DNA of 64,000 bases from Fibrella aestuarina BUZ 2 (GCF_000331105.1 NC_020054.1:62001-126000); one strand, 5' to 3'; numbered from the stretch's first letter, positions 16,513-25,605 are shown. Notes: a model not told the origin generated them from the sequence alone. Translations and numbers: made by a program.

Positions 16513-18078
16513 ATGAATGCATCTGTTGACTACGCCTCTCCGCCCGGAACAACGCCAGCCCAATCGGGTAACGCAACTCAGATTGAGCTACTTAGGGCTA
16601 TTGTCGAGCATACGGCTTCGGCTAATTCGCTCTGGGAGCCCGTCTGGGACGAGTTTGGTCAGCTTGTCGATTTCCGGTATGTGTTTATCAATCCCGCCAC
16701 GGCTCGTTACCTCAATAAGACGGCCGATCAACTGGTAGGGAAACTGGTTAGCGACGAAGTGCCGGGCTTCAAGACCGATAAGCATTTTGACTTATTTGCC
16801 CAGGTTTTTCTGACGAATACGCCCCTTCGCCGGGAGGTTCTGCACCCCTCGCTCAAACGGTGGATGGATGTCTCGGTCTCGCGCGTGGGCAACAACCTGC
16901 TGATGTCGTTTTATGACACGCACGAGATTCATCTGGCGGCCGAACGGAATCAGGCGCAGGCCGAACTCCTTCAGCGGGTTGTTGATCATTCGCCATCGGG
17001 TATGATTTTGATGGAGGCCGTGCGCGATGAAGCCGGTACGATCGTCGATTTCCGGTACTTGCTGACCAACCAGATGAACGCCACCCTGACCAACCGGTCG
17101 GTGGACGAGATGACGGGGCAGCTGGTATCGACGCTCTTTCCGAATTACCAGACGCTGGACCTGTTTCGTACGCTCGTACACGTAACCAACACGGGCGAGA
17201 CCGTCGAAAACACCTTCGATTATGATCAGTTTGGCGTCAAAGGCACGTTCGACGGGTATTATGTAAAACAGGACGATGGCGTGCTGTTCACGTTCGTCAA
17301 CATAACGCGGCTGCGCGATCAGCAACAGCAGCTGGAGCAGATGAACCGCGAGCTGACCCGCTCCAACGAGAGCCTGCAACAGTTTGCCTACATTGCCAGC
17401 CATGATTTGCAGGAGCCGCTTCGGAAAGTGCAGTCGTTTGGGCAAATGCTTGCTGATCAGTACGGTACGCAGCTCGACACCAACGCGATCGATTTGCTGG
17501 CGCGGATGCAGGGCGCCGCCAAGCGCATGTCGGGACTTATTCATGACCTGCTCAATTATGCCCGGCTATCAACCGAAAAAGAACCGTTCGTCTCCGTTTC
17601 CCTAAGTCGGCTGGTCGACGAAGCTCTCAATGACCTCAACCTCCGTATCCAGTCGACGCAGCCAACCATCGCAATCGACCCGCTGCCAACGGTGCAGGGG
17701 CGGCCGGTGCAGTTGCTACAGGTTTTCCAGAACCTGCTGAATAACGCGCTGAAGTTTCAGCCGGCCGGTCAGCATCCGCACATCAAAATCAGCTGTCGGC
17801 CCGCCGACCCGGCCCACCTTCCCGCCCATCTGGCCCAAAACCAGCCTTATTGGCAAATCGACGTGCAGGATAATGGCATCGGATTCGATCAGCAGCATGC
17901 CGAACGGATTTTTGAGGTGTTCCAGCGGCTACACGGCAAAAACAAGTTTGTGGGTACCGGCATTGGGCTCTCGGTGTGTCGGCGCGTGGCTGAAAATCAC
18001 GGCGGTACTATTACTGCCACCAGTGAGTTGGGAAAAGGGGCTACGTTCTCGGTGTTCCTGCCCCAAACGAGCGCGTAA
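16513..18078 (+). CDS. PAS-domain sensor histidine kinase
   Basis: Protein of 521 residues with no membrane helix or signal peptide. Two PAS-type domains are seen at about 30-140 and 150-275; they share the pattern FRYVFINPATARYLN / FRYLLTNQMNATLTN. A coiled linker (QQQLEQMNRELTRSNESLQQF) follows, then a HisKA domain with phospho-acceptor His297 in ASHDLQEPLRKV. The HATPase domain has N-box FQNLLNNALKF, G1 DNGIGFD and G2 GTGIGLSV. It probably senses a cytoplasmic ligand and phosphorylates an unlinked response regulator; no receiver protein is encoded nearby. It lies 50 bp after the DUF2237 gene. Confidence 0.9.
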   Translation: MNASVDYASPPGTTPAQSGNATQIELLRAIVEHTASANSLWEPVWDEFGQLVDFRYVFINPATARYLNKTADQLVGKLVSDEVPGFKTDKHFDLFAQVFLTNTPLRREVLHPSLKRWMDVSVSRVGNNLLMSFYDTHEIHLAAERNQAQAELLQRVVDHSPSGMILMEAVRDEAGTIVDFRYLLTNQMNATLTNRSVDEMTGQLVSTLFPNYQTLDLFRTLVHVTNTGETVENTFDYDQFGVKGTFDGYYVKQDDGVLFTFVNITRLRDQQQQLEQMNRELTRSNESLQQFAYIASHDLQEPLRKVQSFGQMLADQYGTQLDTNAIDLLARMQGAAKRMSGLIHDLLNYARLSTEKEPFVSVSLSRLVDEALNDLNLRIQSTQPTIAIDPLPTVQGRPVQLLQVFQNLLNNALKFQPAGQHPHIKISCRPADPAHLPAHLAQNQPYWQIDVQDNGIGFDQQHAERIFEVFQRLHGKNKFVGTGIGLSVCRRVAENHGGTITATSELGKGATFSVFLPQTSA

Positions 18079-18122
18079 CGCCGGACGTGGTCTGTGGGCG
18101 TGCGGGCAGGCAACCCGTGTAT

Positions 18123-18138
18123 TGTCCAAAATCGGACA
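18123..18138 (+). promoter_or_regulatory. Permease enhancer palindrome TGTCC-N6-GGACA
   Basis: TGTCCAAAATCGGACA, 57 bp upstream of the -12-like element of the permease gene at 18229 and just after the kinase gene. Confidence 0.7.
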
Positions 18139-18181
18139 CGCCGCCCGCAACGCCCGTTTGAGCCTCAACAGGTTATCAATA

Positions 18182-18197
18182 TGGCCTGTATCTTGTG
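18182..18197 (+). promoter_or_regulatory. Sigma-54-like -24/-12 promoter of permease gene
   Basis: TGGCCT-GTATC-TTGTG, 31 bp before the ATG at 18229. It keeps the GG and TTG spacing but has T instead of C at -12. Confidence 0.45.
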
Positions 18198-18228
18198 CGC
18201 GGCTTAAGACACGTACCCTGTTTCGTTT

Positions 18229-20589
18229 ATGCTTCGTTCGTACCTAACCATCGCCCTCCGAACGCTGTGGCGCAATCGCACGCAGAGTTTTATTAATGTA
18301 TTGGGGTTGTCCCTTGGCATGGCCTGTGCCTTGCTGATGGCCCTCATGATTGTGGATGAGCTCAGCTACGAGCAGTTCCACACCAAAGGCGACCGTATCT
18401 ACAAAGCCTATAACCGCAACACCTTCGAAGGCAGTGTCCATTGCTGGTACACAACGCCTGCGCCACTAGGCCCAACCCTGAAAGCCGAATACCCGGAGAT
18501 TGCCGCCACGACCCGCGTTAGCTGGGCCGACACGTACCTAACCGCCCACGGCGATAAAAAGGTATCGTTGAAAACGCCGTTCGTCGATCCCGATTTCCTG
18601 ACGATCTTCAGCTTCCCACTCCTTCGCGGCGATGCGAAGAAAGCCCTCAGCACGCCCAAATCGGCGGTACTGACCCAGTCGTCGGCCCAGAAACTGTTTG
18701 GCAACGCCGACCCGATGGGTAAGCTCATTCGTATCAACAACCAGTTTGACTTCATCGTGGGCGGCATCATTCAGGACCCACCCACCAACACCGAGCTGGC
18801 GTTCGAGATGCTGCTGCCCTGGACCTTCATCAAAACGGCCTACGGCTACGACGATATTTACTGGGGAAATAACTCCTACCGCACCTATGTCGAGCTGGCG
18901 CCGTCGGCTTCGCTGGAGGCGGTAAACAAGAAAATCCGCGACGTTACGATCCGGCATTCGAAGGGCGACGAAGACAACGAAGTGTTTCTGTACCCGTCGG
19001 CGCGGTGGCGGCTCTACGGCAACTTCACCAACGGAGTCGAGGCGGGCGGGGCCATCGTCTATGTGCGGCTGGCGGGCTACATCGCCTTGTTTATTCTGCT
19101 GCTGGCCTGCATCAACTTCATGAACCTCAGTACGGCCCGTTCCGAAAAACGCGGCCGCGAAGTGGGAATCCGAAAAGTGGTGGGCGCCAACCGCTCGGCG
19201 CTGGTGGGGCAGTTCCTGGGCGAGTCGCTCCTGCTCACGCTGGGGGCATTTGTGCTGGCGATTGTACTGGCCCAGCTGGCACTGCCCGGCCTTAATCTGC
19301 TTATCGACAAGCAGCTGAGCATTCCGTACGGTAGCGTCTCGTTCTGGCTGGGCTGCCTCACCCTCGTCTTACTGACGGGTACGTTGGCCGGTAGCTACCC
19401 CGCCTTTTTCCTATCGGCAATGCAGCCGATCCGGGTGCTGAAAGGGCGCATCAATCTGGGCCGTGGCAACCTTACGCCCCGGCAGATGCTGGTGGTCTTT
19501 CAGTTTGTGATTACGGTGACGCTGCTCATCTGCACGGTGGTGGTGAAACGGCAACTCCGCTACACGCAGGAGCGCGATATGGGGTATAACCGCAACCAGC
19601 TCGTTTACACACCGATAGTGGGCGATATCGGCAAAAACTACGATGTCATTCGGGCCGAACTGTTGCAGCAGAATGTGGCCACAGCCGTTTGCAAAGCGAG
19701 TGGGCATATCGCCCAGAATTCGAGCAACACCTGGGGGCTAAGCTGGCGCGGCAAACCTGAAGGCAGCAAAATCACCTTCGACCAGATTGGCTCCCCCGCC
19801 GACTACGTCAAAACGATGGGTCTGACGCTCACGGCCGGCCGTGACCTCGACAGCCGAACGTACCCAGCCGACTCAAACGCCTGCCTTATCAACGAAACCG
19901 CCGCCAAGATTATGGGCTTTAAAGATCCACTGGGCGAGGAAATTCGGAATGGCGACCGCTCCTATCGGATTGTGGGCGTTTTCAAGGATTTTATCTGGGG
20001 GTCTCCGTTCTACGAAATCCCGCCCATGTTTGTCAAAGGCAACTACGGGTCTGATTACCTGCATTACCGGCTTAACCCCAATCTGCCCACGCAGGTGGCT
20101 ATTCAAAAATCCCGCGCCATTTTTCAACGACACAATCCGGCTTTCCCGTTTGAGCTGACCTTTGTCGATCAGGAGTTTGAGCGCAAGTTTGATCGGGTGA
20201 AGTCCATTGGGCGTATGGCCGACGTGTTTGCCGTCCTGGCCATTGTCATTGCCTGCCTGGGCCTGTTTGGGTTGGCGACGTTTATGGCCGAACGCCGCAC
20301 CAAAGAGATTGGCGTCAGAAAAGCGATGGGCGCCAGCATCCCCAGCCTGGTCAGCCTGCTCAACCGCGATTTCCTGAAGCTGGTCGTAATCGCCATCCTG
20401 ATTGCGATGCCGCTAGCGTGGTGGATGATGGACCGCTGGCTGCAAGATTATCATTACCGCACCGCACTCGACTGGTGGCTCTTTGCCGTGGCGGGTGGGC
20501 TGGCCGTGCTGGTTGCCCTGCTGACGGTCAGCTACCAGAGCATCAAAGCCGCCCTGACTAACCCGGTCGAGGCCCTGCGAGCCGAGTAA
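18229..20589 (+). CDS. FtsX-like ABC transporter permease (786 aa)
   Basis: Same double MacB/FtsX architecture as the 13562 gene: helix at about 20-42, periplasmic domain to about 280, helices with FMNLSTARSEKRGREVGIRKVVGANRSAL, a second periplasmic domain about 450-650, and final helices with TKEIGVRKAMGASIPSLV. The end is NPVEALRAE. Its first half resembles the 53894 gene most (shared STARSEKR and IGRM-type blocks). Single-gene unit with its own palindrome and -24/-12-like element, closed by a hairpin terminator. Confidence 0.9.
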   Translation: MLRSYLTIALRTLWRNRTQSFINVLGLSLGMACALLMALMIVDELSYEQFHTKGDRIYKAYNRNTFEGSVHCWYTTPAPLGPTLKAEYPEIAATTRVSWADTYLTAHGDKKVSLKTPFVDPDFLTIFSFPLLRGDAKKALSTPKSAVLTQSSAQKLFGNADPMGKLIRINNQFDFIVGGIIQDPPTNTELAFEMLLPWTFIKTAYGYDDIYWGNNSYRTYVELAPSASLEAVNKKIRDVTIRHSKGDEDNEVFLYPSARWRLYGNFTNGVEAGGAIVYVRLAGYIALFILLLACINFMNLSTARSEKRGREVGIRKVVGANRSALVGQFLGESLLLTLGAFVLAIVLAQLALPGLNLLIDKQLSIPYGSVSFWLGCLTLVLLTGTLAGSYPAFFLSAMQPIRVLKGRINLGRGNLTPRQMLVVFQFVITVTLLICTVVVKRQLRYTQERDMGYNRNQLVYTPIVGDIGKNYDVIRAELLQQNVATAVCKASGHIAQNSSNTWGLSWRGKPEGSKITFDQIGSPADYVKTMGLTLTAGRDLDSRTYPADSNACLINETAAKIMGFKDPLGEEIRNGDRSYRIVGVFKDFIWGSPFYEIPPMFVKGNYGSDYLHYRLNPNLPTQVAIQKSRAIFQRHNPAFPFELTFVDQEFERKFDRVKSIGRMADVFAVLAIVIACLGLFGLATFMAERRTKEIGVRKAMGASIPSLVSLLNRDFLKLVVIAILIAMPLAWWMMDRWLQDYHYRTALDWWLFAVAGGLAVLVALLTVSYQSIKAALTNPVEALRAE

Positions 20590-20591
20590 GG

Positions 20592-20655
20592 GAATGGCTG
20601 AAGGAGTGCCCGACAACCTCCCCGACGCTGTCTCGTACTCCTTCAGCCGTTCACT
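20592..20655 (+). terminator. Terminator after permease gene
   Basis: GGCTGAAGGAGT (20596-20607) pairs perfectly with ACTCCTTCAGCC (20637-20648), with a few more pairs outside, and is followed by TTATTTTT. It lies between two co-directional genes. Confidence 0.75.
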
Positions 20656-20670
20656 CCTTATTTTTGCCTC

Positions 20671-21453
20671 ATGCGCCGTACACTGTATCGTATTCTGGAA
20701 ACTTCGGCCGGCAACCGGCGGGGCGTGAGCCTGGTGTTCAACATCGTCCTGATCACGATCATTACGCTCAATGCCATTGCCATTATCCTGCATACGGTAC
20801 CGGCCATCAACGAGAAATACGCCCGGCTGTTCATCGACTTCGAGCTGTTTTCGGTCTTGTTTTTCACCGTCGAATACGTGCTGCGCGTGTGGGTATGCGT
20901 CGAGAACGACCGCTACCACCACTGGTTTTGGGGGCGAATCCAGTACATGCTGTCGGTTAGCGCGCTGATCGATCTGCTGGCCATTGCGCCGTTCTACGTC
21001 ACGCTGTTTGCCACCGATCTGGCCATCGTCCGTATCCTGCGGCTCTTTCGGATTTTCCGGCTGTTTCGCGTCTCGAAATACTCTCACGCCTACCGGATGA
21101 TCCTGAGCGTTGTGCGCGACAAGAAAGAAGAACTGCTGCTGAGCCTCGCCATGATCGTGTTCATGCTCATTATCCTATCGAGCATCATGTATTACGTGGA
21201 GCACCCGGCTCAACCCACGGTGTTTTCCAGCATCCCGGCGACGATGTGGTGGGCGATCAACGCCATGGCTACGGTCGGGTATGGCGACATTCACCCGGTT
21301 ACGGCACTGGGCAAGACGCTGGCAAGCGTTTCGGCCGTGATGGGCATTGCCCTGTTCGCCCTGCCGACGAGTATTCTGGTATCGGGCTTCAACGAGCACA
21401 TCCGTTACCGCAAAATGCCCCCCCGCTGCCCCCATTGCGGCAAGGAGCTTTAA
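20671..21453 (+). CDS. Voltage-gated potassium channel
   Basis: Inner-membrane protein of 260 residues with six predicted helices. S4-like arginine-rich segment IVRILRLFRIFRLFRV lies at about 113-130, and selectivity filter TVGYGD at about 201-206, between the pore helix and S6. The C-terminus PRCPHCGKEL has a CxxC pair like a minimal zinc ribbon. The family forms tetrameric K+ channels of the KvAP/Kch type. It follows a terminator, so probably has its own promoter in the 80-bp gap; no regulatory site was recognised. Confidence 0.88.
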   Translation: MRRTLYRILETSAGNRRGVSLVFNIVLITIITLNAIAIILHTVPAINEKYARLFIDFELFSVLFFTVEYVLRVWVCVENDRYHHWFWGRIQYMLSVSALIDLLAIAPFYVTLFATDLAIVRILRLFRIFRLFRVSKYSHAYRMILSVVRDKKEELLLSLAMIVFMLIILSSIMYYVEHPAQPTVFSSIPATMWWAINAMATVGYGDIHPVTALGKTLASVSAVMGIALFALPTSILVSGFNEHIRYRKMPPRCPHCGKEL

Positions 21454-21468
21454 TGTGTTTGGCGTTTT

Positions 21469-21538
21469 GAGTGTACAGTTTTGAGTTGGCTGACGCACGT
21501 AGTTGCTCAAGCGCTAACAAACTCAAAACTGTACACTC
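21469..21538. terminator. Long bidirectional hairpin between convergent genes
   Basis: Perfect 19-bp inverted repeat: GAGTGTACAGTTTTGAGTT at 21469-21487 and its complement at 21520-21538, loop 32 nt, flanked by TTTT on the left and GAAA on the right. It can terminate both the channel gene and the aminotransferase gene. Confidence 0.75.
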
Positions 21539-21546
21539 GAAACGAA

Positions 21547-22704
21547 TCACGATATCGTTTTCAGCGCGTCGGCGAAGGCCTGCATCTGTGGCAACGTACC
21601 CAGACTGACGCGGCACCAGTATTGGCCGTCGAATTTCCACTGCCGGATACCTACGCCCTGATCCATCATTTTGGCGACGAAGTCTTCGCCCTTCATCCGA
21701 ATCGGGAACATCATGAAGTTGGCGTCGGACGGTAGCGGCGTGTAGCCTTCTTTTTTGAGCGTCTGCTCCAGAAAAGCTTTCGATTCGGCGGTTTTCCCCA
21801 GCGACCACTTGATAAACTCCGGGTCGTTGAAGCTCACCATCGCGGCCCGCAACGATGTCATGCTCAGCCCCCCACCGTTGGGCGAGAACGGCGCGATCTG
21901 CGCAATCATCTCGGGCTTGGCAAGCAGGTAGCCAATGCGCAAGCCCGCAAAGCCGTGCACTTTCGAGAACGTCCGGCTGATGATTACGTTCTTGCCAGCC
22001 CGCACCAGATCGACCATGCTGGCCGCTACAGGGTCTTTCACATAGTCGATGTAGGCTTCGTCAACAAACACCGGCGTCTTGTCGGCCGTGGCCGAGATGA
22101 AGCTGCGGAGCTTGGCCGGATCGGTCAGGATGGCCGTAGGGTTATTGGGGTTGCAGAGATAAACCAGGCTGGTTTTGCCCGAAATCCGCTCGCTGATTTT
22201 CTGTAGATTCTGGTCGTAGCCATCAGCCGCTACGAGGGGTACTTTTTCGGCCACCATACCGTGCTTGATCGCCGCACGGGGCAGCGCGTCGAACGTCGGG
22301 TCGGGGTAAACGAGGTTGTTACCCGCCGGGGTTTTGTAGGCGAAATACATGGCGGTTGCGCTCAGCAACTCACCCGAACCGGCCCCCAGCAGCACGCATT
22401 CTTCAGGTACGTTCTCCCGCTGCGCCACCATCGCCCGGAAGGTTCTGGCGTGTTCCATGGCGTAGAGATAGCCATCAGGTGCCGCTTCGGTGATGGTTTT
22501 CAACACCTTGGGCGACGGGCCGTAGGGGTTTTCGTTGGCCAGCAAACGGGCTTTCAGGGCGGGTTTGCCACCGGGTGGCACAACGCCCGGCGGCAGGGTA
22601 ACCGGGCTGTCAAGCCAGGGTTCGCAATAGGCAGCAGGGGCCGAGGCAATGCCTAAGCCCGACAACAGACCAGCCCGGAGCCAGTCGCGGCGATTGAGTT
22701 GCAT
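21547..22704 (-). CDS. Tat-exported histidinol-phosphate-aminotransferase-like enzyme
   Basis: PLP-dependent class I/II aminotransferase of 385 residues. The ATG at 22704 gives a twin-arginine signal (NRRDWLRAG, Arg5-Arg6, then a hydrophobic stretch). Motifs: PNNPT at 186-190, PVFVDEAYIDY around Asp215, and SRTFSKVHGFAGLRIGY with PLP lysine 248. The HisC-like fold usually transaminates histidinol phosphate in the cytoplasm, but a Tat signal and no neighbouring his genes argue for another periplasmic amino-acid substrate. Annotations of this type often read 'histidinol-phosphate aminotransferase family'. Transcribed toward the channel gene. Confidence 0.88.
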   Translation of the reverse strand: MQLNRRDWLRAGLLSGLGIASAPAAYCEPWLDSPVTLPPGVVPPGGKPALKARLLANENPYGPSPKVLKTITEAAPDGYLYAMEHARTFRAMVAQRENVPEECVLLGAGSGELLSATAMYFAYKTPAGNNLVYPDPTFDALPRAAIKHGMVAEKVPLVAADGYDQNLQKISERISGKTSLVYLCNPNNPTAILTDPAKLRSFISATADKTPVFVDEAYIDYVKDPVAASMVDLVRAGKNVIISRTFSKVHGFAGLRIGYLLAKPEMIAQIAPFSPNGGGLSMTSLRAAMVSFNDPEFIKWSLGKTAESKAFLEQTLKKEGYTPLPSDANFMMFPIRMKGEDFVAKMMDQGVGIRQWKFDGQYWCRVSLGTLPQMQAFADALKTIS

Positions 22705-23085
22705 ACGGAATGTTGACGTGTAAAAAAGAACAGGTTGTATTCTGATTATCCGTGAAGCAGGCTGATACTGACGGTCTTGTTGTGGTTTCAATCTACAACA
22801 GAAAAAGCTTTTTCCAGCTAGTTTATTCGGCGTTTACTGAAATTCAACAAACCTTATTTGGATAATTATAAAAACAACCAATACATCGCTTATTATCTGA
22901 CCAAAGCAGGGCAAGAAAAACAGTAACGGGCTGTCAGACAAGGCACGCAGGCTGTACGCGCACGCAGACTCGGCAGCGGGGCCATATTCTCAGTAAAGGA
23001 GAATCAGCTCAAACAGAAAAAAGCCTATAGGGTTAGTCTATTAATTGTCAGTAGTTACCAGAAAGCACAATAAACGAACTTCCCT
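22705..23085. other. 381-bp divergent intergenic region
   Basis: No coding sequence recognised. It holds a 14-bp perfect palindrome GAAAAAGCTTTTTC at 22801-22814, an AT-rich stretch around 22850-22900 that may hold promoters for both flanking genes, and two copies of CACGCAG about 17 bp apart near 22950. No assignable promoter. Confidence 0.5.
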
Positions 23086-24237
23086 ATGTTAGCCATGAAT
23101 TATCGGGGACCACGGCGGGTCCGAATGGATCAGAAGCCGATGCCCGAAATCCTACACCCGGAGGACGCCATCGTCCGGGTAACGCGCTCCTGCATCTGCG
23201 GGTCTGACCTGCACCTCTACAACGGCAACGTACCTGACACCCGCGTGGGCACCACCTTTGGCCACGAGTTTACAGGGATCGTGGAAGAAGTCGGCTCCGA
23301 GGTGCACAAGCTCAAGGTCGGTGATCACGTGCTGGTGCCCTTCAACATTGCTTGTGGCAAGTGTTCGTTCTGCCAGCAGGGCCTTTACGGCAACTGCCAC
23401 GAATCGAACCCCGAGGCCACGGCAGTAGGCGGCATTTTCGGGTACTCGCATACGGCGGGCGGCTACGACGGCGGGCAGGCCGAATACGTGCGGGTGCCCT
23501 ACGCCAACGTCAGCCCGACGGTGATTCCACCCGGCATGGACGTGGAAGACGCCGTGATGCTCTGCGACGTGGTGCCGACGGGCTATCAGGCCGCCGAAAT
23601 GGGTGGTATTCAGCCGGGCGACACAGTCGTGGTTTTCGGCGCGGGGCCGGTTGGCATTATGGCGGCGCGGTGTGCGTGGCTGTTCGGAGCTGGCCGCGTG
23701 ATTGTCATCGACAATGTTGACTACCGGCTGGAGTTCGTTAAAAATTACGCGCCCGCCGAGGTGTACAATTTCGACGAGATCGGTGATGTGGTACTGTTCA
23801 TGAAAAAAGCCACCGATTGGCTGGGCGCCGACGTTTGCATTGACGCCGTGGGCGCCGAAGCCAGCGGTAGCATCATGCACAAGCTGACGGGGCAGGCACT
23901 GCTCCAGGCGGGCGCAGCCACGGCACTACACTGGGCCATCAATTCCGTGAAAAAAGGAGGGATTGTGTCGATCGTGGGTGTATACGGCCCCACCGGCAAC
24001 ATGGTGCCTATTGGCAACGTCGTGAACAAAGGCATCACCATCCGGGCCAACCAAACGGGTGTCAAACGCCTGCTGCCCCGGCTGATCGAACACGTGCAGA
24101 GTGGTGTACTGAACCCTAAAGCCCTGATCACGCATCGCCTCCCGCTGGAGGAAGTGGCCGAGGGCTACCACATTTTCTCGGATAAACTAGACAACTGCAT
24201 CAAACCGGTGCTCATTCCGCCCAAAGCTGGCATCTAA
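23086..24237 (+). CDS. Zinc-dependent alcohol dehydrogenase
   Basis: Medium-chain dehydrogenase of 383 residues. Catalytic zinc ligands Cys38 and His60-Glu61 are present, and the four structural-zinc cysteines are at 90, 93, 96 and 104 (CGKCSFCQQGLYGNC). The Rossmann motif VVVFGAGPVGIMAA is at about 185. The insert VGAEASGS and long C-terminal half resemble the formaldehyde/glutathione-independent and threonine-dehydrogenase-like branch; the exact alcohol is unknown. A start at the second Met (23095) is possible. A small membrane-protein gene starts 11 bp downstream, almost certainly in the same transcript. Confidence 0.88.
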   Translation: MLAMNYRGPRRVRMDQKPMPEILHPEDAIVRVTRSCICGSDLHLYNGNVPDTRVGTTFGHEFTGIVEEVGSEVHKLKVGDHVLVPFNIACGKCSFCQQGLYGNCHESNPEATAVGGIFGYSHTAGGYDGGQAEYVRVPYANVSPTVIPPGMDVEDAVMLCDVVPTGYQAAEMGGIQPGDTVVVFGAGPVGIMAARCAWLFGAGRVIVIDNVDYRLEFVKNYAPAEVYNFDEIGDVVLFMKKATDWLGADVCIDAVGAEASGSIMHKLTGQALLQAGAATALHWAINSVKKGGIVSIVGVYGPTGNMVPIGNVVNKGITIRANQTGVKRLLPRLIEHVQSGVLNPKALITHRLPLEEVAEGYHIFSDKLDNCIKPVLIPPKAGI

Positions 24238-24248
24238 ACACAAACAGT

Positions 24249-24812
24249 ATGGAAAGCGTAGCAGAAAAGAAGCAGCAGGCCGAAGAAAACAACGCGGCTC
24301 GTGGGCGCGACATGGCGGCCAAATTTGCGCATATCAACGGCTGGGGTGTCGACATAAACCCCAAAAATGACCCAACGTACCCGATCAAAGATCCCCGTAC
24401 GGATGTGGAGCAGGAAGGATATACCTGGCAGCGGCCCACACAACAGGCTGATACCGTGGAGATTCTCCATTCCAACGAGCGCCCGAATTTAAGTGCCGTC
24501 TACGGCACCGTTGCGCCGCCCTCGGGCCTGAGCGGTATGTTGCGCCGGTATGCCTTCACGCACAGTGAATCGCGGCTGATGCACTGGATCCCGCTGGTTG
24601 TCGCCGACCGGATCAACGTGGTGGAAGGCATCATCGACGACCTGATGCGCGGCACAGTGCCGAACATCCCGAAAGAGAAAGGCATGAAAGCCGATCTGGA
24701 GGTAAACCCAACAGGTCTGGCTACCAAAGTGCTTGTGACAGCTCTCGTCGCCACGGCGGTCATTGGCCTGTTTGCCTACAGCCGCAACGATCGGAGTTTA
24801 CGTAGAGGCTAG
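24249..24812 (+). CDS. Hypothetical protein with C-terminal membrane anchor
   Basis: Protein of 187 residues that I do not recognise. The N-terminal 40 residues are charged and helical (EKKQQAEENNAARGRDM), followed by the DINPKNDPTYPIKDP and EGYTWQRPTQQ segments. A long helical part is rich in IDDLMRG-like residues, and a single membrane helix TALVATAVIGLFAY lies near the end with a basic tail (RNDRSLRRG). It looks like a tail-anchored inner-membrane protein. The 11-bp spacing to the zinc dehydrogenase suggests it anchors or assists that enzyme; this is inference. Confidence 0.7.
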   Translation: MESVAEKKQQAEENNAARGRDMAAKFAHINGWGVDINPKNDPTYPIKDPRTDVEQEGYTWQRPTQQADTVEILHSNERPNLSAVYGTVAPPSGLSGMLRRYAFTHSESRLMHWIPLVVADRINVVEGIIDDLMRGTVPNIPKEKGMKADLEVNPTGLATKVLVTALVATAVIGLFAYSRNDRSLRRG

Positions 24813-24827
24813 TTTAAAGATTGGTTT

Positions 24828-24873
24828 AAAGACAAACCGCCCGACCAGCATGCTGGTCGGGCGGTTTGTCTTT
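24828..24873. terminator. 46-bp perfect palindrome, bidirectional terminator
   Basis: 23-bp arms meet with no loop: AAAGACAAACCGCCCGAC... and its exact complement, centred at 24850/24851. It ends in TTT/AAA on both sides. It lies just after the membrane-protein gene and after the clpB-like relic on the other strand. It shares the CGCCCGACCA core and TTTGTCTTT flank with the clpB terminator at 25662-25692. Confidence 0.8.
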
Positions 24874-24881
24874 CAGGTACG

Positions 24882-24930
24882 TTATTCCAGAATGGGGACC
24901 TCCTTGCTGAGGCTGTAGAACAAGACTCAC
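24882..24930 (-). pseudogene. Relic of a clpB 3' end
   Basis: Read on the minus strand, the last 14 codons give VLFYSLSKEVPILE then TAA. The true clpB ends [14 protein letters not shown] then TAA, so the relic matches in register, with about 71 % base identity over 45 bp by hand count. An in-frame TGA precedes it, so nothing longer is encoded. The stop is followed by ACGTACCTG and a CGCCCGACC hairpin, the same order as after the real clpB. The short length limits certainty. Confidence 0.5.
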
Positions 24931-24992
24931 CGAACCGACATCGCTTTTTCAGTGACTTCAATTACAGCTATTGCAGCCCTCTGTCACACTAC

Positions 24993-25427
24993 TTATTCGA
25001 GCAATGACAGAGTTTGCAAAAACTGGCCCATGCTCAGGATCACCGTTTGCTCGAACGTACCTAGCGTTAATAGGTCATCATCACCTGTAATCAAAAAGTC
25101 GGCGTTACTAGCTTTACAGATTCCCAACAGGTAGTCGTCTTTTGCATCACGAGACGTAGCCGGAATTGCTGCGGGCGTTACCTTGGTCATGAATAGCAAC
25201 GCCAACACTCGAAAACGGGCCACTTGAGCCGGGGCGATGTATTTCGCAAACTTGGGCCGACTCATGACACCATCAAACTCATCGATCAACTCGGGCGAAT
25301 AGTACGCCCGTATTCGCTTATTACGCAACACATGGTAATAAACCGTTCGGCGTGACTTGCGGCTTAGACAGGCAGATATAAACCAATTGGCATCGAGCAC
25401 AACCCTAATCGTCCTTCTTGAGGGCAT
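24993..25427 (-). CDS. PIN-domain toxin of a toxin-antitoxin pair
   Basis: Protein of 144 residues with the PIN ribonuclease fold: Asp12 in VVLDANWFISA, Glu in SPELIDEFDGV at about 46, Asp in SRDAKDDYLLG at about 100, and ITGDDDLLTLG at about 115. These are the four acidic metal-binding positions. It matches the 'putative toxin-antitoxin system toxin component, PIN family' group; such toxins cleave RNA. Its start overlaps the upstream antitoxin gene by 23 bp, typical of a co-translated TA operon. The module lies between clpB and the clpB-like relic. Confidence 0.85.
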   Translation of the reverse strand: MPSRRTIRVVLDANWFISACLSRKSRRTVYYHVLRNKRIRAYYSPELIDEFDGVMSRPKFAKYIAPAQVARFRVLALLFMTKVTPAAIPATSRDAKDDYLLGICKASNADFLITGDDDLLTLGTFEQTVILSMGQFLQTLSLLE

Positions 25428-25605
25428 GCCGATGAGCTTTTACTTCGCTTGCGATATCGGTCATGCTAATTGCCACATCAGGCAACTCACGATCCAGTTC
25501 TTCGAAAAGTTCGTCAGCCATTTTGGCCTGTATTTTTTTTGCTATCAGCACTTGTTCCCTCTTGGGAAACGCGTCGAAAGCCTTTATAAATTCAGTTCGT
25601 GTCAT
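25405..25605 (-). CDS. Antitoxin of the PIN toxin pair
   Basis: Small protein of 66 residues, mostly helical and charged (FIKAFDAFPKREQVLIAKKIQAKM), with an acidic middle (FEELDRELPDV) and a basic tail. No clear DNA-binding domain can be read, but its size, order and 23-bp overlap with the PIN toxin gene make it the likely antitoxin. The 57-bp gap to the clpB terminator should hold the promoter. Confidence 0.75.
   Translation of the reverse strand: MTRTEFIKAFDAFPKREQVLIAKKIQAKMADELFEELDRELPDVAISMTDIASEVKAHRHALKKDD

Noticed and set aside
16513..18078. PAS histidine kinase as the dedicated sensor of the permease regulon
   Set aside because: It lies between permease genes, but no receiver or sigma-54 activator is encoded with it, so the link rests on position only.
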